Positions 47,887 to 56,963 of a DNA stretch of 64,000 nucleotides are shown here, piece by piece. The position numbers and the translations under genes are program-made. The stretch covers positions 1,259,587-1,323,586 of the forward strand of contig NZ_LT838272.1 in the NCBI RefSeq assembly GCF_900176005.1, given 5' to 3'. The notes under the pieces are model-generated. The model saw only the letters and a program-made list of their open reading frames with translations. It searched no databases and had not been told where the DNA came from. Origin of the DNA: Thermanaeromonas toyohensis ToBE. GTDB taxonomy: Bacteria > Bacillota > DSM-521 > Neomoorellales > Neomoorellaceae. The number at the start of each line of letters is the position of its first letter. The stretch's first letter is position 1.

Positions 47887-50106
47887 ATGCAACCAGTATT
47901 GCGTAAAGCGCTTACCGTAGCCGGCCGGGACCTTATTTTAGAAACGGGTCGGCTAGCGAGGCAGGCTGGTGGTGCCGTCCTAGTCCAATACGGAGGCACT
48001 ATGGTACTGGTTACCGCCACAGCCTCACCTCAACCTCGGGAAGGTATTGACTTCTTTCCACTAACTGTTGATTATGAAGAACGGCTATACGCGGCTGGTA
48101 AAATACCAGGGGGCTTTATAAAGAGGGAAGGAAAACCTAGCGAAAAAGCCATCCTTTCCAGCCGTTTGATCGATCGGCCTATCCGTCCCCTTTTTCCCAA
48201 AAGTTATCGGAATGATGTGCATGTAGTAGCTACTGTTCTATCAGTAGATCAGGATTGCCCCCCCAATGTAGCTGGGATAATAGGCGCTTCAGCTGCGCTA
48301 ACCCTTTCTGATATTCCTTTTAATGGACCTATAGGAGCCGTAGCTGTAGGCCTCATCAACGGGGAGCCTGTAATAAACCCCACCCTAAAACAGGAAGAAG
48401 AAAGCAAACTTCACTTAGTAGTGGCTGGTACCTATGAGGCGGTTATGATGGTGGAAGCGGGAGCTGATGAGGTACCGGAGGATCTCCTTTTGGAAGCTAT
48501 AATGGCCGGCCACGAAGAAATCAAGCGTATTGTGGCTTTTATACAGGAGTTTTGCCAGGAAGCTAAAGATTTAGGGTTAGCCCGAGAAAAACAAGAAGTT
48601 CCTGTAATAGAGCTATATCCGGGGATTGAGGAGGCTACCCGGTCTCTGGCTTGGAGTAGGTTAGAAGAGGTGATACGCCAGGGAATAGCGGAAAGATGGG
48701 GAAAGCAAGTACGGGAAAAAAATCTAGAAGCTTGTAAGGAGGCCATCATCCAAGAGGTCTTGGCCACTCACAGCGAGGCCGCTGTGGAACAACCTGAACT
48801 AGCGAGACAAATTAGTGACATTGTGACCCAGGTGGAGAAGGAGATCGTCCGGAAGTTGATATTGGAGGAAGGGATACGGGTAGACGGCCGAAAGCTAGAT
48901 GAGATCCGTCCCATAAGCTGTGAGGTAGGAGTCCTGGCGCGGACGCATGGTTCGGCGTTATTCACCCGAGGAGAAACCCAGATCCTTACTGTAACTACCT
49001 TAGGGTCAGTAAGCGATGAACAGATATTGGATGACCTGGGAGTAGAAGAGTCTAAACGCTATATGCATCACTACAACTTTCCACCTTACTCTGTGGGAGA
49101 AGCGCGGCCCATACGAGCTCCTGGCCGACGTGAGATAGGCCATGGCGCCTTAGCCGAGCGTGCCTTAGAGCCTATGATCCCTTCTGAAGAGGAGTTTCCT
49201 TACGCTATTAGGCTTGTGTCCGAGGTGTTGAGTTCCAACGGTTCCACTTCCATGGGGAGTGTATGCGGTAGTACCCTAGCTCTTATGGATGCCGGGGTTC
49301 CCATTAAGGCTCCGGTGGCCGGTGTGGCTATGGGCCTAGTCAAGGAAGGGGATAAAGTCGCCATCCTAACCGACATCCAGGGGATCGAAGATGCCTTAGG
49401 AGATATGGATTTTAAGGTTGCAGGTACAGCCCGAGGAGTAACCGCGTTGCAGATGGATATTAAGATCCCCGGGATCGATCGTAACATCCTGGCTCAGGCC
49501 TTGGAACAAGCTCGCCGTGCTCGCCTATATATTTTAGAAAAGATGCTAGAAGTGCTCCCGGAGCCCAGGAAGGAATTGTCTCCTTATGCCCCACGGATGC
49601 TCACCACCGTGGTGGACACTGATAAAATACGTGATATCATCGGCCCCGGAGGCAAAGTAATTAAAAAGATTATAGAAGAGACGGGGGTAGAAATAGATAT
49701 TGAGGATGATGGCCGTATATTTATTGCTGCTAATGATGCGAAAGCCGGGGAAAGGGCCCTTCAAATTATAGAAGCCCTTACCAAGGATATAGAAGTGGGT
49801 AAGATTTACAACGGTCGCGTCACCAGGATAACTGACTTTGGTGCTTTCGTAGAGATTATACCAGGTGTCCTAGGGATGCCTGGTAAGGAGGGCCTGGTGC
49901 ATATTTCCCAACTGGCCGAGGGAAGGGTAAGCCGTGTAGAGGATGTAGTGAAAGAAGGGGACGAAATATTAGTGAAGGCCATAGGGTTTGATTCCCAGGG
50001 AAGGGTAAGGCTGTCTCGTAAAGAAGCCCTGCGATCTCTACAGAGCTCTCCTGCGCCCACGCGGCCTACTTATCGACGCCCTGGTCGTGAACGCCGGGTT
50101 CGCTAA
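47887..50106 (+). CDS. pnp: Polynucleotide phosphorylase
   Basis: A 739-residue 3'-5' exoribonuclease: two RNase PH domains (about 10-220 and 310-540) joined by a helical domain, a KH domain ([15 protein letters not shown] near 587) and an S1 domain (about 638-705, [15 protein letters not shown]). It degrades RNA with phosphate. RNase J at 61060 would be its partner in decay. Confidence 0.97.
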   Translation: MQPVLRKALTVAGRDLILETGRLARQAGGAVLVQYGGTMVLVTATASPQPREGIDFFPLTVDYEERLYAAGKIPGGFIKREGKPSEKAILSSRLIDRPIRPLFPKSYRNDVHVVATVLSVDQDCPPNVAGIIGASAALTLSDIPFNGPIGAVAVGLINGEPVINPTLKQEEESKLHLVVAGTYEAVMMVEAGADEVPEDLLLEAIMAGHEEIKRIVAFIQEFCQEAKDLGLAREKQEVPVIELYPGIEEATRSLAWSRLEEVIRQGIAERWGKQVREKNLEACKEAIIQEVLATHSEAAVEQPELARQISDIVTQVEKEIVRKLILEEGIRVDGRKLDEIRPISCEVGVLARTHGSALFTRGETQILTVTTLGSVSDEQILDDLGVEESKRYMHHYNFPPYSVGEARPIRAPGRREIGHGALAERALEPMIPSEEEFPYAIRLVSEVLSSNGSTSMGSVCGSTLALMDAGVPIKAPVAGVAMGLVKEGDKVAILTDIQGIEDALGDMDFKVAGTARGVTALQMDIKIPGIDRNILAQALEQARRARLYILEKMLEVLPEPRKELSPYAPRMLTTVVDTDKIRDIIGPGGKVIKKIIEETGVEIDIEDDGRIFIAANDAKAGERALQIIEALTKDIEVGKIYNGRVTRITDFGAFVEIIPGVLGMPGKEGLVHISQLAEGRVSRVEDVVKEGDEILVKAIGFDSQGRVRLSRKEALRSLQSSPAPTRPTYRRPGRERRVR

Positions 50107-50248
50107 GCACTTAGAATCTTAAGCGATATTCTATTCCTGGTTGTTCTGATGCCGGATAGTGTTCGCTGATCATTTTTAGATTACTAACCCTTTGCCAGTA
50201 GAGCATATATTTATGTATGGACTTAAGGCAAAAGCTAAAGGGAAGCGG

Positions 50249-50965
50249 GTGAAAGATTTGCGTGTGCTCTACTGGCGGCGCCAGAGACTGATATTTTGGG
50301 GTTTAGTAGTCCTAGCTTTGGGATTGGTGTTTGGCGGTTGGCTATGGTGGGCGGCACGGACGGTTTATGTGACTAAGGTAGTTCCTATATACCAGGGTGA
50401 TGCAAATAAGAAAGCTATAGCCCTGGTATTTAATGTGGATTGGGGGGAAGAGCATCTTCCCCAAATATTGGAACTTCTTTCCCAAGGGAAGGTACGAGCC
50501 ACCTTTTTCCTCACAGGGCAGTGGGCAGATAAGTTTCCAGAATTGGTTAGAAAGGTGGCTGAGTCTGGCCATGAGGTGGGGAATCATGGTTACGGCCATC
50601 TGCATGTAAATAATTTAAGCCGAGAGGAAATACGCCGGGATATAAAGCGAGCAGAGGAAGTGCTTATGGGTTTGATAGGCCGAAAACCTGCTCTTTATAC
50701 TCCTCCCTATGGAGAGAATAAACCCCATGTCATAGCTGCAGCAGTAGAGTTAGGGTATAAATTTATCCTCTGGACTATAAATCCAGGGGACTACTTGCCA
50801 GGCACTAAACCAGAAGATATTATAAAAACGGTAATATCCCATAGCCAGAACGGGGCTATAATTCAGCTTCATCCGACAGCCGCCACTACCCAGGCTTTAC
50901 CAGGTATTATTAATGGATTAAAAAAGCGTGGATACGCCCTGGTTACGGTATCCGAGATCTTATAA
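50249..50965 (+). CDS. Membrane-anchored polysaccharide deacetylase (YlxY-like)
   Basis: A 238-residue CE4 family protein with an N-terminal membrane anchor (about residues 14-36) and an external catalytic domain: LVFNVDWGEE metal-binding Asp, NHGYGHLHV (H-x3-H) near 108, YTPPYGENK and IQLHPTAATT. Start is ambiguous; GTG 50249 has AAAGGGA at suitable distance while the longer frame (TTG 50192) has none. In B. subtilis the pnp-ylxY-mlpA order is the same; YlxY-type proteins are linked to sporulation or cell wall. Confidence 0.82.
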   Translation: MKDLRVLYWRRQRLIFWGLVVLALGLVFGGWLWWAARTVYVTKVVPIYQGDANKKAIALVFNVDWGEEHLPQILELLSQGKVRATFFLTGQWADKFPELVRKVAESGHEVGNHGYGHLHVNNLSREEIRRDIKRAEEVLMGLIGRKPALYTPPYGENKPHVIAAAVELGYKFILWTINPGDYLPGTKPEDIIKTVISHSQNGAIIQLHPTAATTQALPGIINGLKKRGYALVTVSEIL

Positions 50966-50988
50966 AGTGGACGTTATTAATACTAAAG

Positions 50989-51035
50989 TTCCTCCTCGAA
51001 CATAATAGAAGGTGATAAAATTGTTCGAGGAGGAA
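50989..51035 (+). promoter_or_regulatory. Perfect 13-bp inverted repeat hiding the ribosome binding site of dacF-like gene
   Basis: TTCCTCCTCGAAC (50989-51001) pairs perfectly with GTTCGAGGAGGAA (51023-51035), loop 21 nt (A/T rich). The Shine-Dalgarno GAGGAGG at 51027-51033 lies fully in the 3' arm, 7 nt before ATG 51041. No T tract follows. Confidence 0.7.
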
Positions 51036-51040
51036 AAGGA

Positions 51041-52135
51041 ATGAATTTCTGGGGGAAGATTTTAACCGTCTTTTTTTTGTGTATAAGTTTTACCTTAGTA
51101 GGAGAGGCAGCAGAAGCACCTTGGGTTAGTGCTCCGGGAGCTATTCTTTTAGAAGCTAGTACAGGTCAAGTCCTTTATGCTAAGAATGCTCACCAGGAGC
51201 GCCCCCCAGCCAGCACCACCAAGATATTGACAGCTGTTTTGGGCTTGGAATTGGGGCGCCTGGATGACTATGTTAAAGTGAGTAAATATGCAGCTAGTAC
51301 TCCAGGAGCTAGTATTGATCTAGTACCAGGGGTGGTACTACGTCTGGAAGATCTTATTAAAGGGGCCCTGTTAAATTCTGGCAATGATGCGACAGTAGCT
51401 ATAGCCGAACATCTGGCGGGTTCAGAAGAAATCTTCGCCTGGCTTATGAACCGAAAGGCTGTTTTACTCGGAGCCTTCCAGAGCCATTTCGTAAATCCCA
51501 ACGGCCTGCCTGCCGAAGGCCACTATAGTACAGCTTACGATTTAGCGGTTATTACTCGCTATGCCCTAACCATTCCCCTCTTCCGCCAAATGGTAAAGAC
51601 CCGCCAGGCTAAGATTATGACTTCTGATGGGCCCCGCTATCTATACAATACCAATCGCCTTCTGGAGAGTTATAAAGGAGCTGATGGTGTAAAGACAGGT
51701 ACTACCAATGCAGCAGGGCAATGCTTGGTGGCCTCAGCTACAAGGGAGGGTCGGCAGCTCATAGCCGTGGTCTTGAGGAGCGAGGATAGATATGAAGATG
51801 CTAGGGTTTTATTGGATTACGGATTTAGTAATTTTTACTTGGAGAAGGTACCAGGTGGACAAAGGGTTGCCATGATTTACGTACCTTGTGGCCAGAAAAA
51901 GGAAATAGGGGTTGTAACTGCCCAGGAGGTAGCCTGGGCGGTTCCCACGGAAAAGATGGATCAATTGGAAAAGCGGGTGATTCTTTTCCCCCAAGTAAAA
52001 GCACCGGTCCAGAAGGGACAAGTTCTAGGTCGGATTGTCCTCTTATATCAGGGGAAGGAAGTTTCTTCCGCTGACTTGGTGGCTGAAGAGGGGGTGCCCG
52101 CAGAGAGAGGATTAATTCCCTTCTGGAAGTGGTGA
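51041..52135 (+). CDS. D-alanyl-D-alanine carboxypeptidase (DacF-like, S11)
   Basis: A 364-residue exported penicillin-binding protein. Signal peptide about 1-25 (ILTVFFLCISFTLVGEAAEA), active-site STTK near 58-61, SGN near 112 and KTG near 217, then a C-terminal beta domain. It trims the terminal D-Ala of peptidoglycan stem peptides. Related DacF has a sporulation role; vegetative use is equally possible. Confidence 0.93.
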   Translation: MNFWGKILTVFFLCISFTLVGEAAEAPWVSAPGAILLEASTGQVLYAKNAHQERPPASTTKILTAVLGLELGRLDDYVKVSKYAASTPGASIDLVPGVVLRLEDLIKGALLNSGNDATVAIAEHLAGSEEIFAWLMNRKAVLLGAFQSHFVNPNGLPAEGHYSTAYDLAVITRYALTIPLFRQMVKTRQAKIMTSDGPRYLYNTNRLLESYKGADGVKTGTTNAAGQCLVASATREGRQLIAVVLRSEDRYEDARVLLDYGFSNFYLEKVPGGQRVAMIYVPCGQKKEIGVVTAQEVAWAVPTEKMDQLEKRVILFPQVKAPVQKGQVLGRIVLLYQGKEVSSADLVAEEGVPAERGLIPFWKW

Positions 52136-52139
52136 AAGG

Positions 52140-53405
52140 ATGTATCGAAAAATAACTTTAGACAATGGCATAAGGGTGGTAAGTGAAGAGATCCCTTTTG
52201 TTCATTCTGTAGCCTTAGGAGTTTGGGTACGGGCGGGTTCGCGAAATGAGACCGAGGAAAATCACGGGGTTTCCCACTTTATAGAGCATCTGCTTTTTAA
52301 AGGAACTGAAAAAAGGAGCGCTAGGGAAATTGCCGAGGCCCTAGAATCCGTTGGCGGAGTGCTTAATGCCTTTACTACCAAAGAATACACCTGTTTTTAT
52401 ACCCGAGTGCTAGCAGAACATCTGGACTTAGCCATCGATGTCTTAAGCGATATGCTTTTTAATCCCCGCTTCAACTTAGAGGACATTGAAAAAGAAAAGA
52501 AGGTTATCCTAGAGGAAATAAAAATGTATGAGGATTCTCCAGATGAATTAGTTCACGACTTGTTTGCCCAAACTGTCTGGCCCGGTCATCCCTTAGGAAG
52601 GGCCATCTTAGGCACCTTCCAATCCATAGAAGGGCTGAATAGAGAACGCATTTGTAATTATTATCATGAGCATTATAATGCCCGCAACATCGTCCTAGCT
52701 GCAGCCGGCAATTTTAAGACCCAGGAGCTGGAAGAGAAACTGGCCAAGGCTTTTGGACAGCGGGAACTCCCCGGGGAGCCGGCTGTTTATTATCCACCCC
52801 ATGACAGACCCGGGATAAGTATAAATATTAAAGATACCGAGCAAGTTCAGATCTGCCTGGGTACCCCTGGCCTTGCCCAAGATGATGAAGATATTTATGC
52901 TTTGCAGGCTTTAAACAATATTTTGGGCGGGGGTATAAGTTCACGTTTATTCCAGCTTATACGCGAGGATAATGCCCTAGCTTATTCGGTTTATTCTTAT
53001 CATGCAGGGTATGTTGATAGTGGGCTGTTTACTGTATATGCTGGTACTAGCCCTTCTAACTTTCGGCAAGTAGTGGAACTTATTTTAAAGCAACTTGCTA
53101 TCTTAAAAAACGAGGGAGTTACGGAGAAGGAGCTTAAGCGCACTAAGGACCAGATTCGTGGCAACTTGCTCCTTAATCAAGAGAACGTAAGCCATCGGAT
53201 GAGCCGCTTGGGAAAAACTGAGCTTTCCTTTGGAAGGGTAATCACAACAGAAGAGGTGATAGAAAATCTCACTAAAGTAACAGTGGAAGATGTACAAAGG
53301 GTAGCCAAGAACTTGTTTTCTGCCCAAAGCCTGTCCTTGACCACTTTAGGACCGCCCCTGGAGGAATTAGATCTTAAGATGCTAGCTAGGCAAGTAGGAT
53401 TATAA
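52140..53405 (+). CDS. M16 family zinc peptidase (MlpA/YmxG-like)
   Basis: A 421-residue peptidase with the inverted zinc motif HFIEH near residue 46 and a downstream Glu in ILEEIKMYEDSPDELVHD near 121; the R/Y residues of the C-terminal M16 half (GGGISSRLFQLIRED) are present. It follows the carboxypeptidase by 4 bp and precedes a dUTPase-like gene. In B. subtilis the equivalent mlpA lies after ylxY. Confidence 0.92.
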   Translation: MYRKITLDNGIRVVSEEIPFVHSVALGVWVRAGSRNETEENHGVSHFIEHLLFKGTEKRSAREIAEALESVGGVLNAFTTKEYTCFYTRVLAEHLDLAIDVLSDMLFNPRFNLEDIEKEKKVILEEIKMYEDSPDELVHDLFAQTVWPGHPLGRAILGTFQSIEGLNRERICNYYHEHYNARNIVLAAAGNFKTQELEEKLAKAFGQRELPGEPAVYYPPHDRPGISINIKDTEQVQICLGTPGLAQDDEDIYALQALNNILGGGISSRLFQLIREDNALAYSVYSYHAGYVDSGLFTVYAGTSPSNFRQVVELILKQLAILKNEGVTEKELKRTKDQIRGNLLLNQENVSHRMSRLGKTELSFGRVITTEEVIENLTKVTVEDVQRVAKNLFSAQSLSLTTLGPPLEELDLKMLARQVGL

Positions 53406-53429
53406 AGTCTTTAAAGGAGGATAAGGCTA

Positions 53430-53804
53430 GTGGACCGCCTCCAACATATTTTCGAACTTCAAGCAAAGCTAGATGCTGAGATTGAAAAGAACCATCAGCT
53501 TCCCGAACAGGACTTGTCTACTTGGGTACAAAAGGAAACTATGGCTATAATAGTAGAGTTAGCCGAACTTCTTGAAGAGGTTAATTTCAAATGGTGGAAG
53601 ATCCCGCATCCCTTAAACCGGGAGGCTCTCAAGGAAGAGCTAGCGGATATTTTACACTTCTTTGTTAGCATGTGCCTAAAAATTGGGGTAAGCGCTGAGG
53701 AGTTATACCAGACTTATGTAGCCAAAAATGCAGAAAATTTCCGAAGGCAAAGGGGGCTATCTTCGCGAAAAGGTTATGTCCGGCTGGAGGGAGAAGCCAA
53801 GTGA
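53430..53804 (+). CDS. Dimeric dUTPase/MazG-like protein
   Basis: A 124-residue all-alpha NTP pyrophosphatase-like protein. KETMAIIVELAELLEEVNFKWWK supplies an EExxE-type first metal site and LKEELADILHFFVSM the second. Likely hydrolyses dUTP to dUMP and PPi. The start is GTG; the stop overlaps the Spo0E-like start (GTGA). Confidence 0.8.
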   Translation: MDRLQHIFELQAKLDAEIEKNHQLPEQDLSTWVQKETMAIIVELAELLEEVNFKWWKIPHPLNREALKEELADILHFFVSMCLKIGVSAEELYQTYVAKNAENFRRQRGLSSRKGYVRLEGEAK

Positions 53805-53971
53805 ATAAGGCTAATATCCTAGCCCAAGAGATAGAAAAGTTACGCCGTCAGCTAGAGGATGTTTTAAGCCGAGGGAGCCGTGTAGATAGCCAGGAAGTAG
53901 CTAATTTAAGCCGGCAAATAGATGCCATGGTAGTGGAATACACTAGGCTCCAAAGGAAATATTCCAAGTAA
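53801..53971 (+). CDS. Spo0E-like aspartyl-phosphate phosphatase
   Basis: A 56-residue helical-hairpin protein starting GTG at 53801, overlapping the previous stop by 4 bp. Helix 1 is ILAQEIEKLRRQLEDVL; helix 2 carries NLSRQIDAMVVEYTRLQ, matching the Spo0E-family S-x-x-L/I-D-x-x-I/V-x-x-Y pattern. Members dephosphorylate Spo0A~P and so delay sporulation. The family match is by pattern only. Confidence 0.65.
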   Translation: MNKANILAQEIEKLRRQLEDVLSRGSRVDSQEVANLSRQIDAMVVEYTRLQRKYSK

Positions 53972-54016
53972 TAGAAATGCTGGTGTTACCATATCTTTTA
54001 GCAGGAGGTGGCATTA

Positions 54017-54337
54017 ATGTGGGGATCTATAAGTATGCTCAGCCTCCTGCTCTTACTTTTTTATGGGGCACTAAAGGTTAAAATGCGGACATACCAGATT
54101 TCTGGTAGTGGAGAGAATCTGCCTAGTCCAGCTTCCCGAGCACTGGCTGAACTAGTAGGTATCGCTGGAGGGATATACCTCTCCCTGGTCATGATGGTTA
54201 GCTTTCTTAAACTTACAGTACCAGAGAGCATCTCCTTTGGGGGATGGTCCCTAGATCCCTTGGCTCTAGTAGCCATTTTAGTAGCCCTTATCCAGCCGTT
54301 AATTCTAGCCTGGTGGCCACGCCATAGAAAACGGTAG
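54017..54337 (+). CDS. Small hydrophobic membrane protein
   Basis: A 106-residue protein with three hydrophobic segments (about 3-19, 47-64, 76-98) and a basic C terminus. ATG 54017 follows GCAGGAGGTGG; an in-frame GTG at 54008 is too close to that site. It lies between a Spo0E-like gene and ylmC. No family recognised. Confidence 0.65.
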   Translation: MWGSISMLSLLLLLFYGALKVKMRTYQISGSGENLPSPASRALAELVGIAGGIYLSLVMMVSFLKLTVPESISFGGWSLDPLALVAILVALIQPLILAWWPRHRKR

Positions 54338-54349
54338 GTGATGCAATAG

Positions 54350-54592
54350 ATGCGCCTTATGGAGTTGAAGGGGAAAGAAATTATTAACATATATGATGGT
54401 TCCCGGCTGGGGACCTTAGGAGAAGGTGATCTTATAATTAATGTAGAAACAGGCGAAATAGAGGCCCTGGTTTTGCCGGGCTCTAGAGGCCTCCTATCCA
54501 TATGGGGAAGAAGGCAAGAACTGGTGATACCTTGGGAGGCCGTGCATAAAGTAGGGAGCGAAGTGATCACTATAGATTTGGGACCACCTTGA
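54350..54592 (+). CDS. YlmC/YmxH family PRC-barrel protein
   Basis: An 80-residue protein: MRLMELKGKEIINIYDGSRLG, EGDLIINVETGEIEALVLPG and VIPWEAVHKVGSEVITID are typical of the PRC-barrel YlmC/YmxH group. YmxH lies upstream of spoVF in B. subtilis, the same place as here. Molecular function unknown. Confidence 0.88.
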   Translation: MRLMELKGKEIINIYDGSRLGTLGEGDLIINVETGEIEALVLPGSRGLLSIWGRRQELVIPWEAVHKVGSEVITIDLGPP

Positions 54593-54775
54593 AAGGGGAG
54601 CTCGAGGGCAAGAAGTTGCGGCCAGCTAAAGTAGAAGCCTAGTCGGGCTTAAAGCAAAACAACTAAACCCAAGCGGCAGCAGCCGAGCAAAGCTCTATCC
54701 GCGAAAGACTTTGGGGCAAGCGAAGACCAAGCAGGCCAGGAACTGAAACTGGGGATTAATCCAGGGTCGGAGGCG
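54593..54775. other. 183-bp noncoding, hairpin-rich region
   Basis: No open frame with a ribosome binding site on either strand. Small perfect hairpins include AAGCC-TAGTCG-GGCTT, GAGC-AAA-GCTC and CCAG...CTGG, with a further CTGGGGATTAATCCAG. No T tract and no T-box motif. It may be the 3' untranslated region of ylmC or an uncharacterised RNA. Confidence 0.4.
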
Positions 54776-54804
54776 TTGACAGGGTTATCTTCTTATGTTA
54801 GCAT
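54776..54804 (+). promoter_or_regulatory. Promoter of the lysine-riboswitch operon
   Basis: TTGACA at 54776-54781 and extended -10 TGTTAGCAT (hexamer TAGCAT 54799-54804), spacer 17. It starts a leader that includes the lysine riboswitch. Confidence 0.65.
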
Positions 54805-54836
54805 AATTAACGAAATAGGAAAAGGAGAAACTTAAC

Positions 54837-55041
54837 CTCATCTCGTGCGGAGCGGGGTAGAGGCGCGGCGTAGCAAGAGTACTGTACCGGAGTTGGGAAG
54901 CGAGGAGGGTACGGGAAAGGGCTAGCCGCCGAAGTAGGTAGGCTACCCAGGCTTACCTGCTGGGCTGGTGCTGAATAAGCACTAGACTGTCACTATCCCG
55001 GGGATAGTGGAGCGCTCCTCGCACGATGGCCTCGAGATGAG
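54837..55041 (+). promoter_or_regulatory. Lysine riboswitch (L box)
   Basis: The conserved core elements appear in order: GTAGAGGCGCGG, CAAGAGTA, GGGAAAGG, CGCCGAAGT, GACTGTCACT and GGAGCGCT. The ends close as P1 (CTCATCTCG at the start, CGAGATGAG at 55033-55041). It binds lysine and switches the terminator that follows. The operon it controls makes DAP, lysine and dipicolinate. Confidence 0.93.
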
Positions 55042-55058
55042 TATTCTTTGTTTATCCG

Positions 55059-55102
55059 GGGGAAGCCGGAGCAAGAATGCTCATGGTTTCCCCTGTTTTT
55101 TT
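55059..55102 (+). terminator. Riboswitch-controlled terminator
   Basis: GGGAAGCC (55060-55067) pairs with GGTTTCCC (55085-55092, one G-T), enclosing a nested GAGCA-AGAA-TGCTC hairpin, followed by T7. GAGTATTCTTTG upstream (55039-55050) can pair with the inner CAAGAATGCTC (55072-55082), a plausible antiterminator. Confidence 0.8.
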
Positions 55103-55128
55103 AAATGAAGAAGAGAGGTGGAACAAAT

Positions 55129-55965
55129 TTGACAGAAAAGATTAAGGTTGTAATTACTGGTGCGGCTGGGAAGATGGGGCGAGAAATGACTAAAGGGTTG
55201 CTAAAGTCCCCTAAGACAGAGGTGGTAGGAGCTGTTGATCTGGTCCAGGTGGGTACTGATATAGGTGTCCTGAATGGTTTTCCCCCCGTAGGAGTTACTA
55301 TAAGTAAAGATTTAGCAGGAGTTTTAGACCGGACTAGACCACAGGTCCTCGTTGATTTTACTGTGGCATCGGCAGCTTTAGAAAACGCTAAGCAGGCGGT
55401 CCTCCGTGGTGTATGCCCGGTAATTGGGACTACTGGCCTAGCCGGGGGGGATTTAGAGGAGTTACATATCCTATGTGAAGAAAGAGGTATCGGTGCAGTA
55501 GTAGCTCCTAATTTTTCCCTTGGCGCTGTATTAATGATGCATTTTGCACGTCAGGCGGCGCGCTATTTTCCCCATGTAGAAATAATTGAAATACACCATG
55601 AACAGAAGTTGGATGCCCCTTCAGGGACAGCTCTAAAAACTGCTGAACTTATGGCGGAGGTGAGGGCCGAGCTCGAATCTACCTTCGCTAAAGATACAAG
55701 GCCGGATCACGGGCAAGGGAAAAAAGAAGAAAAAATTAAGGGGGTACGAGGGGGTGAATACCAGGGCTTTCCCATCCATAGCCTTAGGTTACCGGGGGCG
55801 ATAGCCCACCAGGAAGTCATTTTTGGGGGACAGGGCCAGCTGTTAACCATCCGACATGATACCACTAGCCGGGAGGCTTTCCTCCCTGGTCTGTTACTAG
55901 CTATCGAGAAGGTCTTAAAGTTAAGGGGGGTGGTCTATGGCTTAGACAAACTTCTGGAGCTGTAA
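55129..55965 (+). CDS. dapB: 4-hydroxy-tetrahydrodipicolinate reductase
   Basis: A 278-residue enzyme with NAD(P) motif GAAGKMGREM near the N terminus and the catalytic EIHHEQKLDAPSGTA near 158. It reduces HTPA to THDP in the DAP/lysine pathway. TTG 55129 has AGAGGTGG at good distance; an in-frame ATG at 55105 abuts the terminator T tract. First gene of dapB-dpaA-dpaB-asd-dapG-dapA. Confidence 0.95.
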   Translation: MTEKIKVVITGAAGKMGREMTKGLLKSPKTEVVGAVDLVQVGTDIGVLNGFPPVGVTISKDLAGVLDRTRPQVLVDFTVASAALENAKQAVLRGVCPVIGTTGLAGGDLEELHILCEERGIGAVVAPNFSLGAVLMMHFARQAARYFPHVEIIEIHHEQKLDAPSGTALKTAELMAEVRAELESTFAKDTRPDHGQGKKEEKIKGVRGGEYQGFPIHSLRLPGAIAHQEVIFGGQGQLLTIRHDTTSREAFLPGLLLAIEKVLKLRGVVYGLDKLLEL

Positions 55966-55977
55966 GTATCTTCAAGC

Positions 55978-56005
55978 ACCTCCGATCCCGCCAGCACATA
56001 TATTA
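55978..56005 (+). promoter_or_regulatory. Sigma-K-like promoter before dpaA
   Basis: AC at 55978-55979 within AGCACC and CATATATTA (CATAnnnTA) at 55997-56005, 17-nt spacing. This is the sigma-K consensus geometry as known from B. subtilis, where spoVF (dpaAB) is sigma-K-dependent. It lies 40 nt before dpaA. Confidence 0.5.
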
Positions 56006-56045
56006 CAGTAGCGAGAAGGCAATTAGAGCAGGAGGTCGTTCCAGC

Positions 56046-56939
56046 GTGGACCAAAAGCTGGCGGGGGTCCGGGTAGGACTTATCGGTGGGGATGCCCGGG
56101 AGCTAGTGCTCATCAGGGAGCTAGTCCGCTTAGGTGCGGAAGTCAAGGTAGCGGGTTTCCCGCCATCCCCAGAGACGCACGGCTGTATTTTGACTAAGGA
56201 TCCTGCTGAGGTTGTCCGGGGAACGCACGTTCTTATACTTCCTGTACCAGGGGCTGATACCCAAGGGAATATACACGCTGTTTTAACGGGCCAGACCTTC
56301 CATTTAGAAGAGAAATGGGTGAAGGAGGTGGCCGCCGGTACCCCGGTATTGGTGGGAGTAGCCCGGCCAATCCTTAAGCAAGTGGCCACACGATACGGCT
56401 GGCGGTTAATAGAAACAGCCGAAATGGACGAAATGGCCATTTTGAACTCAGTTCCTACGGCCGAGGGCGCTATTATGCTGGCTATGCAGGAGATGCCTAT
56501 TACCTTACATGGGAGCCAGGCCTTTGTCCTCGGTTTAGGGCGTACCGGTTTGACCCTAGCTTATATGTTAGCCGGGATAGGGGCCAGGGTAACGGTGGTA
56601 GACCGGGGGGCGGCCGACCGGGCTCGAGCTATGGCCCTGGGCTGGCGAGCCATTTCGTTTGAAGAGCTAGCTCATTATATAAGCCAGGCTCAGGTCATTT
56701 TCAATACAGTGCCCGCCTTAGTCCTTACAGCTACAGTTTTAAGCCATACCTCACCGGAATGCTTAATTATAGATCTCGCTGCTGCACCTGGTGGTACTGA
56801 CTTCGTAGCAGCACAGAAACTAGGCAGGAAAGCCATGCTAGCCCCGGGACTACCAGGTAAAGTAGCCCCTAGAACAGCCGGTGAAATCCTTGCCCGCTTA
56901 TATCCCCGCCTGATATTGGAGAGCCTGGAACGACCGTAA
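56046..56939 (+). CDS. dpaA: Dipicolinate synthase subunit A
   Basis: A 297-residue protein with two Rossmann-type halves (VGLIGGDARELVLIRELVRLGAEV near 8; VLGLGRTGLTLAYMLAGIGARVTVVDRG near 160) as in SpoVFA. With DpaB it oxidises dihydrodipicolinate to dipicolinic acid in the mother cell for spore heat resistance. Start GTG after CAGGAGG. Confidence 0.95.
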   Translation: MDQKLAGVRVGLIGGDARELVLIRELVRLGAEVKVAGFPPSPETHGCILTKDPAEVVRGTHVLILPVPGADTQGNIHAVLTGQTFHLEEKWVKEVAAGTPVLVGVARPILKQVATRYGWRLIETAEMDEMAILNSVPTAEGAIMLAMQEMPITLHGSQAFVLGLGRTGLTLAYMLAGIGARVTVVDRGAADRARAMALGWRAISFEELAHYISQAQVIFNTVPALVLTATVLSHTSPECLIIDLAAAPGGTDFVAAQKLGRKAMLAPGLPGKVAPRTAGEILARLYPRLILESLERP

Positions 56940-56963
56940 ACCCTATCCGGAGGTGCTTAAAAC

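Noticed and set aside
50989-51035. 13-bp inverted repeat as an intrinsic terminator of the deacetylase gene
   Set aside because: No T tract after the 3' arm and the loop is 21 nt; the arm instead contains the next gene's Shine-Dalgarno sequence.
54593-55104. T-box leader upstream of dapB
   Set aside because: No T-box sequence or specifier stem; the downstream 205 nt match the lysine riboswitch instead.
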